DNA from: Spartobacteria bacterium
GTDB taxonomy: Bacteria; Verrucomicrobiota; Verrucomicrobiia; Chthoniobacterales; UBA10450
Length of the DNA stretch: 64,000 nucleotides
Reading direction: 5' to 3'
NCBI GenBank assembly: GCA_003167365.1
Contig: PMTM01000004.1
Location: 1 to 64,000, forward strand
The position numbers and the translations under genes were made by a program. Every line of letters begins with the position of its first letter. Position 1 is the stretch's first letter. A model generated the notes under the pieces. It did no database searches. It was given only the letters and a program-made list of their open reading frames with translations, and had not been told where the DNA came from. Of the stretch, positions 56,635 through 64,000 are shown in pieces.

Positions 56635-57183
56635 CTACGCCTTGTCGTAAACGATCTTCTCTTTGAACTTCTTCCCGTCCGCGCCGGTGCCACTTATATT
56701 AAGCGTGCGCGATTTGCCATCCTTGGCGACGGCGCTTCGGCCACTCCACGACATTTTCCCGCCCTTCATCGCGGTAATGTCATAGGTGTGATCGTCCACC
56801 ATTTTGTAAGCCATCGCGTCCCAGGCCAGGTTGCCCTTAACCTTATAAGTCTTGCCGTCAGTCATGCCCATCCAGACGCCGTGCGTTGGTTTCCCATCCT
56901 TGTCGACGCCGTCCACCGTCACCTGGATCTTATCTTTCTTCTCGGCATAAACGACGGTGTTCGTCTTGCCCATTCCTGGCGCCACCTTCGACTTCGCCTC
57001 ATTGGCCTTCCATGTTCCAACGTGCGCGTTAGCCGCTGCCATCTTGGTCGGAGCCGTTGCCTTGGCGGTTTTTGCAGCCGCTGGACTTGCCGCCGGCTCG
57101 GTCGTTTTCGCTGCACCAAAACAAAATGCGGCCCCCACAAACGACAGGGCCACTGCTACTACTGCAATTCGAGTTTTCATCAT
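56635..57183 (-). CDS. Secreted hypothetical protein with Ala/Lys-rich N-terminus
   Basis: The product is 182 residues. A signal peptide (TRIAVVAVALSFVGAAFCFG) is followed by a low-complexity AAKTTEPAASPAAAKTAKAT segment. A beta-rich domain comes next (VGTWKANEAKSKVAPGMGKT, YAEKKDKIQVTVDGVDKDGK, YKVKGNLAWDAMAYKMVDDH, ISGTGADGKKFKEKIVYDKA). The domain recalls lipocalin-like or DUF-type proteins that bind small ligands. No family can be fixed. ATGs at 57183 and 57180 are adjacent; either may be used. Confidence 0.7.
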   Translation of the reverse strand: MMKTRIAVVAVALSFVGAAFCFGAAKTTEPAASPAAAKTAKATAPTKMAAANAHVGTWKANEAKSKVAPGMGKTNTVVYAEKKDKIQVTVDGVDKDGKPTHGVWMGMTDGKTYKVKGNLAWDAMAYKMVDDHTYDITAMKGGKMSWSGRSAVAKDGKSRTLNISGTGADGKKFKEKIVYDKA

Positions 57184-57230
57184 GCGGCGATTCCGGCAGA
57201 ACTGCTGTTGGACGTCAATACCAATCAACT

Positions 57231-57260
57231 TGACCGCGGATTACGCGGATAACACGGATT
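57231..57260 (-). repeat. Family A leader repeat, left arm of an inverted pair
   Basis: TGACCGCGGATTACGCGGAT plus AACACGGATT. With 57351-57381 it forms an inverted repeat with a 90-base loop, between divergent genes at 57183 and 57427. Apart from these arms I see nothing in the gap. Confidence 0.8.
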
Positions 57261-57350
57261 GATAAGCAATCGAGCATCTAGAATCTAGAATTTGGTATCG
57301 AGTCTTAGATTCCACGACGGCGGGAACGTACTGATGGGATTCTTACCGGT

Positions 57351-57381
57351 AATCCGTTAGATCCGCGTAATCCGCGGTTGA
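57351..57381 (+). repeat. Family A leader repeat, right arm of an inverted pair
   Basis: AATCCGTTAG followed by ATCCGCGTAATCCGCGGTTG. It lies 45 bases before the ATG at 57427 and has the standard orientation for a plus-strand gene. Confidence 0.8.
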
Positions 57382-57426
57382 AAACAACATTGACGGCAGA
57401 TTCGATTCGCGGCTCGATGAGGCACC

Positions 57427-57921
57427 ATGACTCTCGAACAGCTTAATATCGTATTTCAAATCGTTGGAACACTGGGCGTCATTGCATCGCTGATCTTTGT
57501 CGGTTTGCAGGTCCGGCAAAACACGAAAGCGACCCGCGTGCAGGTGCAGGAAAACATGACCAGCGGATATATCTCAGTTGCGCAAATACTGATTGATAAT
57601 GCCGAGGTCTTCACCCGGGGAATTGCGGCCACGCGCGAATCGTTCGCGTCGTTCTCCGATGCCGAGAAGATGATCTACTTCAGTCTCATCTTCTCCATTT
57701 TTAAGCATTTTGAGAACATTTATTCGCAACGCGAGCGCGGCTTCATCGATCAGGAATCATGGGCGGCGTGGAGCGAACACATGCTGATGTACTTTAATCA
57801 GCCGGGCGTGAAGATGTGGTGGGAGTGGCGTAGAGGTAATTTTAACCCGCGATTCAGAAGCTTTGTCGAATCTTCGCCCGTGCCAAAGGTCGCCACGTTT
57901 GTCGAGCTCATGCGCGGATAG
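57427..57921 (+). CDS. Small single-span membrane protein, paralog 1 of 2
   Basis: The product is 164 residues. The N-terminal membrane helix is IVGTLGVIASLIFVGLQVRQ, and a soluble helical part follows (DAEKMIYFSLIFSIFKHFEN, SAWSEHMLMYFNQPGVKMWW-like end). The next gene encodes the same layout (AQIVASVGVIVSLIFVGLQI), so the two are tandem paralogs. No function is known to me. Its leader holds the family A repeat. The gap to the next gene is 61 bases. Confidence 0.7.
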   Translation: MTLEQLNIVFQIVGTLGVIASLIFVGLQVRQNTKATRVQVQENMTSGYISVAQILIDNAEVFTRGIAATRESFASFSDAEKMIYFSLIFSIFKHFENIYSQRERGFIDQESWAAWSEHMLMYFNQPGVKMWWEWRRGNFNPRFRSFVESSPVPKVATFVELMRG

Positions 57922-57982
57922 GGCTGTGAATTAGGCGGAAAAATTCCGTATAATCTCGTTAGGTCTACGCACGTTAAAACCT

Positions 57983-58471
57983 ATGTCGTTCGAACAAATA
58001 TCCTATCTCGCGCAAATTGTTGCTTCGGTTGGCGTGATTGTGTCTTTGATCTTTGTCGGTCTCCAGATCAGGCAGAATACCGGCGCACTCCAGCGCAACG
58101 AGCATAATTCCACGATGGCGCAATGGACGGTGATCCGCATGGCCATCGCCAAAAACCGCGACATTGCCGAATTGATGACCGCCGGCTTGCACGGAGAGTG
58201 TGCCCTCGATGCCGCCGATCAGCTGAGGCTCGAGCAAATGCTGGCTGAAAATCTCTGGGCGTCCTTCCACATTTGGGAGAGAACGCAGCGCGGTATTTTT
58301 CCGAAAGGGACTTTCGAATTGGCGGTCGGACCTCACTTGAGCGGCCTGCTCAAAACAGTGCGCGGCGAAGCCTGGTGGCGCGACGCCAAACATGCAGGCT
58401 TCATTCCCGGGTTCGTCGCTGACGTCGACGCGGTGCTCGCCAAGGACAACGGAGCGTCCGTCGTGGCGTAG
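57983..58471 (+). CDS. Small single-span membrane protein, paralog 2 of 2
   Basis: The product is 162 residues. It shares the start EQISYLAQIVASVGVIVSLI, then FVGLQIRQNTGALQRNEHNS, with the preceding gene, and ends with a helical domain (FHIWERTQRGIFPKGTFELA, GEAWWRDAKHAGFIPGFVAD). Conserved aromatic and Gly positions between the two suggest a common fold. Both are probably inner-membrane proteins with the C-terminal domain in the cytoplasm. It converges with the IDH-like gene. Confidence 0.7.
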   Translation: MSFEQISYLAQIVASVGVIVSLIFVGLQIRQNTGALQRNEHNSTMAQWTVIRMAIAKNRDIAELMTAGLHGECALDAADQLRLEQMLAENLWASFHIWERTQRGIFPKGTFELAVGPHLSGLLKTVRGEAWWRDAKHAGFIPGFVADVDAVLAKDNGASVVA

Positions 58472-58568
58472 TCCAACTTGTTCTCATTTAGACGCCAAAG
58501 TCGCGGCGCGTGATTCGACATGACATATAGGGACAGGGACCCAGCCAGTCTTGGACAAAGCAGTGGAG

Positions 58569-59768
58569 CTACGGACTGGCGTACTCGGCGATGGCTTTGG
58601 CCACGTCGAGGGTGGAATCTTTGCCACCCATATCGTAGGTGCGCACTTTGCCTTCGGCGATGACGCGGGCGACGGCGGTTTCAAGACGCGTGGCCATTTC
58701 GGTTTCCTTGAGCCAGTCGAGCATCAACTTGGCGGTCAAAAGCATGGCGATTGGATTGACCTTGTATTGGCCGGCGTATTTCGGCGCGGATCCGTGAGTT
58801 GGTTCGAAGACAGCATATTTGTCGCCGAGATTGGCACTGGGCGCGAAGCCGAGCCCGCCGACCAGGCCGGCACATAAATCGCTGACGATGTCGCCGAACA
58901 TATTTTCCGCCACCAGCACTGAATAATCCTGCGGGTTCTTAAACATCCACATGCAAATGGCATCGATGTTCGCGTCGTCCGCGCGGATGTCTGGATAATT
59001 TTTGGCCACGTCCTTGAAGCAACGCATCATCAAGCCGCCGGTTTCGCGCAGCACATTTGGTTTCTCGATCAGCGTGACGCGTTTGCGTCCGGTTTTCTTG
59101 ACGAACTCAAAGGCTTGCTGGCAAATATTGGTGCAACCTTGCTTGCTCATGATGCGGGTGGAGAGCGCGACATTCTCGAGGCCCTTGTCTTTCCACGGCT
59201 TCATCTTCGGATTGGCGCAGAGCGCGGTGTAAACCGGCTCGGGCAGCGGGAAGAACTCGACGCCGCCATACATACCTTCGGTATTTTCACGGAACACGAC
59301 TTGATCGATCGCGATGTCTTCGCCGCTGGGATTGGCGATCTTGGTGCCGCGATAATTCAGCGGATTGCCGGGATAACTTTTGCACGGCCGCATGTTGGTG
59401 TGGAGGTTGAACATCTGGCGCAGTTTGACGATGGGCGAGAAGTAAACCAGCCCCTTGTCCTTCAGTTCCGGCGCCAATTCTTCCTTGGCTTCACTTTGCG
59501 GCTTGCTCGTGATCGCGCCGAAAAGTCCGCACGTTGTTTCCTTAAGAGCTTTCACCGTGCGATCGGGAAGTGCGTTGCCTTCCTTGCACCAAAAATCCCA
59601 GCCGATGTCGCAAGGGACATACTCGGCGTCGAGTTTCATGCGATCCAACACGATGCGCGCGGCTTCCATCACATCATTGCCGACTCCGTCACCAGGCATC
59701 CACGCGATTTTGTATTTAGCCATGGTCGCGACTTTATCGAGGGGCGTTACGGCCTGCAAGTTGGCCAT
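58569..59768 (-). CDS. Isocitrate/homoisocitrate-type beta-decarboxylating dehydrogenase
   Basis: The product is 399 residues (384 from the ATG at 59723, MAKYKIAWMPGDGVG). The family parts are the phosphate loop region, YFSPIVKLRQMFNLHTNMRP (substrate helix with Ser and Arg), FRENTEGMYGGVEFFPLPEP, IEKPNVLRETGGLMMRCFKD, and the NAD-binding EPTHGSAPKYAGQYKVNPIA. The Ser in SPIV-LR is the residue seen in isocitrate and in fungal homoisocitrate dehydrogenases, and argues against isopropylmalate dehydrogenase. The choice between isocitrate and homoisocitrate is not certain. The aconitase gene is 60 bases upstream on the same strand. Confidence 0.82.
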   Translation of the reverse strand: MANLQAVTPLDKVATMAKYKIAWMPGDGVGNDVMEAARIVLDRMKLDAEYVPCDIGWDFWCKEGNALPDRTVKALKETTCGLFGAITSKPQSEAKEELAPELKDKGLVYFSPIVKLRQMFNLHTNMRPCKSYPGNPLNYRGTKIANPSGEDIAIDQVVFRENTEGMYGGVEFFPLPEPVYTALCANPKMKPWKDKGLENVALSTRIMSKQGCTNICQQAFEFVKKTGRKRVTLIEKPNVLRETGGLMMRCFKDVAKNYPDIRADDANIDAICMWMFKNPQDYSVLVAENMFGDIVSDLCAGLVGGLGFAPSANLGDKYAVFEPTHGSAPKYAGQYKVNPIAMLLTAKLMLDWLKETEMATRLETAVARVIAEGKVRTYDMGGKDSTLDVAKAIAEYASP

Positions 59769-59783
59769 GAATCTTTTGTGGAG

Positions 59784-59812
59784 AACCGCGGATTACGCGG
59801 ATAACACGGATT
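59784..59812 (-). repeat. Family A leader repeat upstream of the IDH-like gene
   Basis: AACCGCGGATTACGCGGATA then ACACGGATT. It lies 15 bases before the ATG at 59768 and fills most of the gap to the aconitase stop. Confidence 0.8.
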
Positions 59813-59828
59813 GATCCGAAGCGACGCG

Positions 59829-61811
59829 CTATTGCGCTTTCGCTCGCAACCGACTGGCGACGAGATTTTCCGCACCACCAGATACAATCAGTTCCTGGGC
59901 CGCCGGACTGAGCGGAGGGAAGGGGAATGATTTGCCATCCATGGTCAGCGTGGATTTGCCGTAATCAATCGTGATCTCCGGCGCTACTGTGGTGGGCGCG
60001 TCCCGCAGGCGCGGGATGGCGCGCAAATACGTCACCAACTCGGGACATTCGAACACCACGAAGCCGTTGTTGAACGCGTTGCGTTTGTAGGTTTCGGAAA
60101 AGCTGCTGGCGATGACGCACGGAATGCCTTTGAACTTCAGCGCCGTCGCCGCCTGCTCGCGGCTCGAGCCGGTTCCAAAATTTAGTCCGCCAACGACGAC
60201 GTCGCCTTTTTGATAAAGCGTGTTGAAATTCGGATCGTAATTTTCGAATGTGACCGCCGCCATTTCTTCCGGCGTGATGTCGTCGCGATAAGTGTGCTTG
60301 CCGGCGAAAATGCCGTCAGTGTTCAAATTGTCTTTGTCGATGAAGAGAACGCGGCCGCGCACGCTTGGTGGAAAACCGGCGATGATTTCGACCGAAACAT
60401 CTGCCTGCGGTTTGCTTTTTGCGCGGCGAACGGTGATGCCGGCGACGCGATCGCTGAATGTTTGTGGCGCGCAAATAAATCCAGCAAGTGCGCTCGCCGC
60501 CACGACGGCGGGCGAACCCAAATATACCTGCGCGTCGGGATCGCCCATGCGCCCTTTAAAATTACGATTGGTGGCGCTGATCGCGATTTCCCCTTTGCCG
60601 ACCAGACCGCGACCCAAGCCGATGCATGTTCCGCAACCCGGCGGCAGCGCGATGGCGCCCGCATCGACCAGAGTTTTCCAATCGCCAGCGGACTCGGACT
60701 TGGCTTGCACTTCGGCGCTGGCCGCGGCCAAATAAAATTCGACGCCCGCGGCCACGCGTCCACCGCGAGTGCGTACCACTTCCGCCGCGTCGTGTAAATC
60801 TTCCAGGCGCGCATTCACACACGACATCAAATAAGCCTTCTGAATTGGGACATGTTTTCGCTCCATTTCCGCAAGCGACACCATGGTCTTCACTTCGTTA
60901 GGCCCGGACACATGTGGAACCACGGTCGCCAGATCAAGTTCAAGTTCGATGGCGTAGTCCGCGTCCGCGTCCGCGCTCAACTCGCTTCGATTCTTCCACC
61001 ACGCATCGATGTCGGCATTGGTGTAGCCGGAGCGACTCGTCGCGCTGCGCGTTCCCGGACGAGCCGGGTTGGTGAACGCGCCGACGCGCGAGCGCAAGTA
61101 ATTCACCGTCACTTCATCGAATGGAAACACGCCCGCCAACGCGCCCCATTCGGTAGTCATATTGGCGATGGTCATGCGCGCGCCCATGGAAAGATGCGCC
61201 ACGCCATCGCCCAAAAATTCAACTGCGTGATTGAGCACCTCGTCTTTGTTGAAGAGCCCGCACAACGCGATGATGACGTCCTTGCCAGTCACGCCCGCGG
61301 AAAGTTTTCCCTTCAACACCACCTTGGCCACTTTCGGAACCTGCCACCACGTAACTCCGGTGGCCCAAATGCTCGCGGCATCGGTTCGCACCACCGGTGT
61401 GCCGAGCGCCGCCATCGCGCCGTACAAATTCGAATGCGAATCACTCGCCACGACCAAGGCACCTGGAACGACATAACCTTGTTCCACCATCACTTGATGC
61501 GAGATACCGGTGCCCGCTGGATAGAAATCGATGCCGTGCTCTTTCGCGAACGCTTGGATCTTGGCGTACTTCTCCAGATTCTTCGGCGTGACGTTTTGAA
61601 TGTCGTGATCGATCGCGAAGACCGGTTGCGCCGGATCCGAGATCACGGTGGCGCCGATCTGCTTAAACTTTGGAATCACCGCGCCGGTGTTGTCGTGCGT
61701 CATGACATGGCGCGGACGAATCGAAATGAAATCCCCGGCGCGCACCACGGTTCCCGCGGCGAGTCCATCAGCGTGTCGCGCGGCAATTTTCTCAACAAGC
61801 GTGAGGCCCAT
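59829..61811 (-). CDS. Aconitase/homoaconitase, fungal Lys4-like single chain
   Basis: The product is 660 residues. The Fe-S ligands are Cys in LMSCVNARLEDL and the CxxC in LPPGCGTCIGLG. Substrate motifs are FISIRPRHVMTHDNTGAVIP, IDHDIQNVTPKNLEKYAKIQ, VVASDSHSNLYGAMAALGTP, RTDAASIWATGVTWWQVPKV and the swivel domain LNFGTGSSREQAATALKFKG. These match the Lys4-type homoaconitase layout more than the usual AcnA, AcnB or mitochondrial aconitases. Neighbours (citryl-CoA-lyase-type fusion, IDH-like) support a tricarboxylate role, so aconitase activity is equally likely. Confidence 0.87.
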   Translation of the reverse strand: MGLTLVEKIAARHADGLAAGTVVRAGDFISIRPRHVMTHDNTGAVIPKFKQIGATVISDPAQPVFAIDHDIQNVTPKNLEKYAKIQAFAKEHGIDFYPAGTGISHQVMVEQGYVVPGALVVASDSHSNLYGAMAALGTPVVRTDAASIWATGVTWWQVPKVAKVVLKGKLSAGVTGKDVIIALCGLFNKDEVLNHAVEFLGDGVAHLSMGARMTIANMTTEWGALAGVFPFDEVTVNYLRSRVGAFTNPARPGTRSATSRSGYTNADIDAWWKNRSELSADADADYAIELELDLATVVPHVSGPNEVKTMVSLAEMERKHVPIQKAYLMSCVNARLEDLHDAAEVVRTRGGRVAAGVEFYLAAASAEVQAKSESAGDWKTLVDAGAIALPPGCGTCIGLGRGLVGKGEIAISATNRNFKGRMGDPDAQVYLGSPAVVAASALAGFICAPQTFSDRVAGITVRRAKSKPQADVSVEIIAGFPPSVRGRVLFIDKDNLNTDGIFAGKHTYRDDITPEEMAAVTFENYDPNFNTLYQKGDVVVGGLNFGTGSSREQAATALKFKGIPCVIASSFSETYKRNAFNNGFVVFECPELVTYLRAIPRLRDAPTTVAPEITIDYGKSTLTMDGKSFPFPPLSPAAQELIVSGGAENLVASRLRAKAQ

Positions 61812-61830
61812 ATGGTTCTCCAGTAGATTT

Positions 61831-61920
61831 ACCCGCGAATCACGCGAATTACGCTAAAAGGAACATTAAGAGATAATAGATAAACGAGAAAATTCGCGTC
61901 AATTCGCGTGATTCGCGGGA
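61831..61920. repeat. Family A variant forming a long inverted repeat
   Basis: ACCCGCGAATCACGCGAATT on the left and AATTCGCGTGATTCGCGGGA on the right are nearly perfect complements with a 45-base AT-rich loop. It sits 19 bases upstream of the aconitase ATG and abuts the HD gene stop. Confidence 0.85.
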
Positions 61921-61924
61921 AGAA

Positions 61925-62524
61925 TCATTTCTTCGTCGCACGCTTGCCAAGAAGCTTGGCGATATCGAAATCCACGAAGTCGGCGTGATGGAAAATGATC
62001 GACTCGATCGAACGCTCCATCTTGTCGCCCTCATGACTGTGCGTGGCGATGATGTGCATGACTTCGCCGGGAATGCCGTGTTTGTAGGCCAGTGCGACGC
62101 CGGTGAATGGATGCCGCACTTGCTGCCCGAATGTGCCCTGAATCACTTTGCCCGACGCGTCCTTATCAAACTCGAGCGGCTTGCCCACATCGGCCAGCAG
62201 CGCGCCGGCGATGAGAATATCTCGCTGAACGGGAATGCCGCAGCGGAACGAACTCTCCAGCACATCCGCAATGGCGATGCATTGCCGCGCGCACGAATTG
62301 AGATGCTCGACGAAGGTCATGTCGATGTCGCCGGCCAGCAGCGTGAACTTGACCGCGCGAAGTTCGTCGAAGGTCCAGCCCTTGCCGCCGCAGCCCGTGG
62401 TGATGGCTTCGTTCCACACGGCGGCTACCTTTTCGCGCAGCGACTGGTCCTTGATCTTCATCAAGCTCGGAAATAATTCCGCGATTTCGTTAACGCCGTA
62501 GTTGCTGCGCTGGGTTGTTGTCAT
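61925..62524 (-). CDS. HD-domain protein lacking the His of the HD pair
   Basis: The product is 199 residues. HD-superfamily ligands are His74 (FVEHLNSCAR), the pair normally HD but here Ala111-Asp112 (GALLADVGKPLEF), His138 (RHPFTGVALA), His162 and His164 (ATHSHEG), and His180/Asp182 (FHHADFVDFD). All but one metal ligand are in place. An enzyme of this kind would be a phosphohydrolase; with Ala at 111 the bimetal site is likely altered, or the protein may be a sensor. Its start overlaps the stop of the DUF6958-like gene by ATGA (62521-62524). Confidence 0.75.
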   Translation of the reverse strand: MTTTQRSNYGVNEIAELFPSLMKIKDQSLREKVAAVWNEAITTGCGGKGWTFDELRAVKFTLLAGDIDMTFVEHLNSCARQCIAIADVLESSFRCGIPVQRDILIAGALLADVGKPLEFDKDASGKVIQGTFGQQVRHPFTGVALAYKHGIPGEVMHIIATHSHEGDKMERSIESIIFHHADFVDFDIAKLLGKRATKK

Positions 62525-62805
62525 GGTTTTTGGTTCGATCGGTACTTTGGAGGTTTCGCAGAGGTTCTTTCTACTATTTTTCTAGCTTCCAAATCGAGTT
62601 TAACTGTTTCTGCGTACCAACTGATGTTTCCGGAAAACTTGCCTTTCAATGTCTTGTTGAGCTTGGTGAACAGTTCGGTGTGAGTGAGTTCTTTCTGTTT
62701 CAACGCGGATAGGATCGCCCTCTTGAGCGTTTCGTATTTTTGTTTGTCGATATTTTTCCCACTTTTACCTAGCGGATGTTTGGTAAGTATTTTTTCGTCT
62801 GCCAT
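62521..62805 (-). CDS. DUF6958-like small winged-helix-type protein
   Basis: The product is 94 residues. ILTKHPLGKSGKNIDKQKYE and then TLKRAILSALKQKELTHTEL and ISWYAETVKLDLEARKIVER look like a compact winged-helix fold found in the DUF6958 family. Such small proteins often bind nucleic acid or another protein. It lies between the citryl-CoA-lyase-type gene (22 bases upstream) and the HD gene (four-base overlap), so it is part of this operon. No experimental role is known to me. Confidence 0.65.
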   Translation of the reverse strand: MADEKILTKHPLGKSGKNIDKQKYETLKRAILSALKQKELTHTELFTKLNKTLKGKFSGNISWYAETVKLDLEARKIVERTSAKPPKYRSNQKP

Positions 62806-62826
62806 CCTTGTCCTCCTGCTTAAAGA

Positions 62827-64000
62827 TTAGTCTTTCGATACGCTTCGCGGACCAGGTCCGTCATAGCCGTGATTGACTGGATCGATTCGCCGCATCGGTT
62901 TCTCGCGAGTTTGCTCTTCGATGACATGCGCCACCAGGCCGGGCGTTCGCGCAATCATAAAAATGCCGTTGAAAGCCGCGGGGTTCATTCCTAAATCAGC
63001 GAGAATGGCCCCGATGGCGCCGTCCACATTGATCGGCAACGCTTTCTTGGCGTCGGCGAAAGATTTTTCAACGGCGCGCGCCGCTTTCATGTGCGGCCCG
63101 TCGACGCCGGCTTCGCGCGCCAGCTCGAACAACCGCGCTGTGCGCGGATCCTTGGTGTGATACCGATGACCAAATCCCGGCATGCGATCGCCCGCTTCCT
63201 TCATCGCTGCGAGCGTGCGCGTGGCGGCTTCATCTATCGAAATGGATTCACTCGTGGCGCGATCCGAAATCTTTTTCAGTTGCCGGGCGCAATCTTCAAT
63301 GGCGCCGCCATGATGACGATTGATCGACATGATGCCGGCAGCGACCGACGCGCTCAACGAGGCGCCGGTGGATGCGACGGTTCGCGCGGCCAACACGCTT
63401 GGAGGCGTGGCGCCATGATCGATAGACGCCACCAACACCGCGTCCATCAAGCGTGCGATTGGCGGCGACGGCAATTCGCCGGTCAAAATTAAATGCACCG
63501 CGGCGCCAAAGGACGCGCGCCCCATGAGATCGGCAATGTCGTATCCGCGCACCGCGACTCGATTGGGCTCGATGCGCGTTACGGCGGTATTCCACACAGC
63601 GTTTTTATCGGTTTCACTCATAAGACTTCGTCCTTTCATTCGCTTCAGAATTTCAACCACCGCGCTCGGCAGTTCGCCAAACGCATCGACCACAGTGGCG
63701 CCGGCCTCACGCAACGCCTTCACTTTGCCGGCGTGCGTGCCTCGACCACCTTCAATAATCGCGCCCGCGTGACTGAAGCGCGTGCCTTCGCGCGCCGCCT
63801 TGCCACCGATGTATGCGATCACCGGCTTGGTCACTTTTCGATCGCGAATCAGTTGCGCCAACTCCTCTTCTTGTGATGAACCAATTTCACCAAAGATCAC
63901 GATGGCTTCGGTGAGCGGATCAGCTTCAAACATCAGCGCCGCGTCGGGAATACGAATTCCAAGAACAGCGTCGCCGCCAATGTGCGCGATGGTTGAAATG
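62827..64000 (-). CDS. Citryl-CoA synthetase/lyase-type fusion (AclA-like), 5-prime end outside the window
   Basis: The frame is open to the window edge, so at least 390 residues are visible and the N-terminus is missing. The first part is a succinyl-CoA-synthetase alpha-like domain: STIAHIGGDAVLGIRIPDAA, FGEIGSSQEEELAQLI, AYIGGKAAREGTRFSHAGAI. The second is a citrate-synthase-fold lyase domain: NRHHGGAIEDCARQLKK (first His), GFGHRYHTKDPRTARLFELA (second His), LPINVDGAIGAILADLGMNP (Asp). This order is that of AclA of ATP-citrate lyase or of a fused CcsB/CCL. It would split or form citryl-CoA. The rest of the complex (SucC-like) must lie outside the window. Confidence 0.8.
   Translation of the reverse strand, partial: ISTIAHIGGDAVLGIRIPDAALMFEADPLTEAIVIFGEIGSSQEEELAQLIRDRKVTKPVIAYIGGKAAREGTRFSHAGAIIEGGRGTHAGKVKALREAGATVVDAFGELPSAVVEILKRMKGRSLMSETDKNAVWNTAVTRIEPNRVAVRGYDIADLMGRASFGAAVHLILTGELPSPPIARLMDAVLVASIDHGATPPSVLAARTVASTGASLSASVAAGIMSINRHHGGAIEDCARQLKKISDRATSESISIDEAATRTLAAMKEAGDRMPGFGHRYHTKDPRTARLFELAREAGVDGPHMKAARAVEKSFADAKKALPINVDGAIGAILADLGMNPAAFNGIFMIARTPGLVAHVIEEQTREKPMRRIDPVNHGYDGPGPRSVSKD

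Noticed and set aside
60852-61826. Plus-strand ORF of 324 codons over the aconitase
   Set aside because: Antisense to a well-conserved enzyme, and runs into the family A repeat.

Overview
This is a gene-dense chromosomal window of moderately high GC from a free-living heterotrophic bacterium. I favour a soil-type Verrucomicrobiota lineage (Chthoniobacterales or Udaeobacter-like). The reasons are the dispersed intergenic repeat ATCCGCGTAATCCGCGGTTA, the membrane-anchored TPR proteins that begin FFAELKRRNVYKVAVAYA, and the mix of eukaryote-like amino-acid catabolic enzymes. No 16S rRNA is present, so this placement is an inference. I saw no tRNA, rRNA, CRISPR array, prophage or intact insertion sequence. 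The one RNA gene I can support is the small SRP RNA at 21410-21513.

Layout. 1-3.8 kb: a 21-bp-period tandem repeat, two small secreted proteins and an ABC exporter pair. 3.8-17 kb: genes for the kynurenine branch of tryptophan breakdown (kmo, kynU, a RidA protein that could be the 2-aminomuconate deaminase, and an ALDH8A1-like dehydrogenase), mixed with VOC, DoxX, SRPBCC, MoaD/BNR and SEC-C genes. 17-23.7 kb: lipoproteins, a ring-cleaving VOC dioxygenase, MoeB-rhodanese, SRP RNA, a DUF47 protein and a CPA2 antiporter. 23.7-33 kb: a metal block with two CDF exporters, a CsoR-type repressor, an MgtA-type ATPase, an EIIA-like protein, a 38-residue membrane ORF, a VIT protein and MgtE. 33-44.5 kb: beta-oxidation and lysine breakdown (fused FadJ-type enzyme, acyl-CoA dehydrogenase, ketoacyl synthase, lysine 6-aminotransferase, ALDH7A1-type dehydrogenase, glutaryl-CoA dehydrogenase, MmgE/PrpD protein). 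44.8-54.6 kb: five paralogous membrane TolB-N/TPR genes joined head to tail by four-base stop/start overlaps. 54.7-58.5 kb: an S10 peptidase and small secreted or membrane proteins. 58.5-64 kb: a minus-strand module with a citryl-CoA-lyase-type fusion (running off the window), a DUF6958-like protein, an HD protein, a fungal-Lys4-like aconitase and an isocitrate/homoisocitrate dehydrogenase.

How the genes fit together. The tryptophan and lysine routes meet biochemically at 2-oxoadipate and glutaryl-CoA. The window carries the glutaryl-CoA dehydrogenase and a hydratase/dehydrogenase that could take crotonyl-CoA to acetoacetyl-CoA. Tryptophan dioxygenase, formamidase, 3-hydroxyanthranilate dioxygenase, ACMS decarboxylase and thiolase are not in the window.

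The most unusual signals lie between and inside genes. One repeat family sits just 5-prime of at least nine start codons in the same orientation relative to the gene. GTAG-headed palindromes of the REP/REPIN kind fill many gaps and have entered at least three coding regions, including two of the five TPR paralogs at the same linker. Duplicated 3-prime ends of two genes lie beside their parents.
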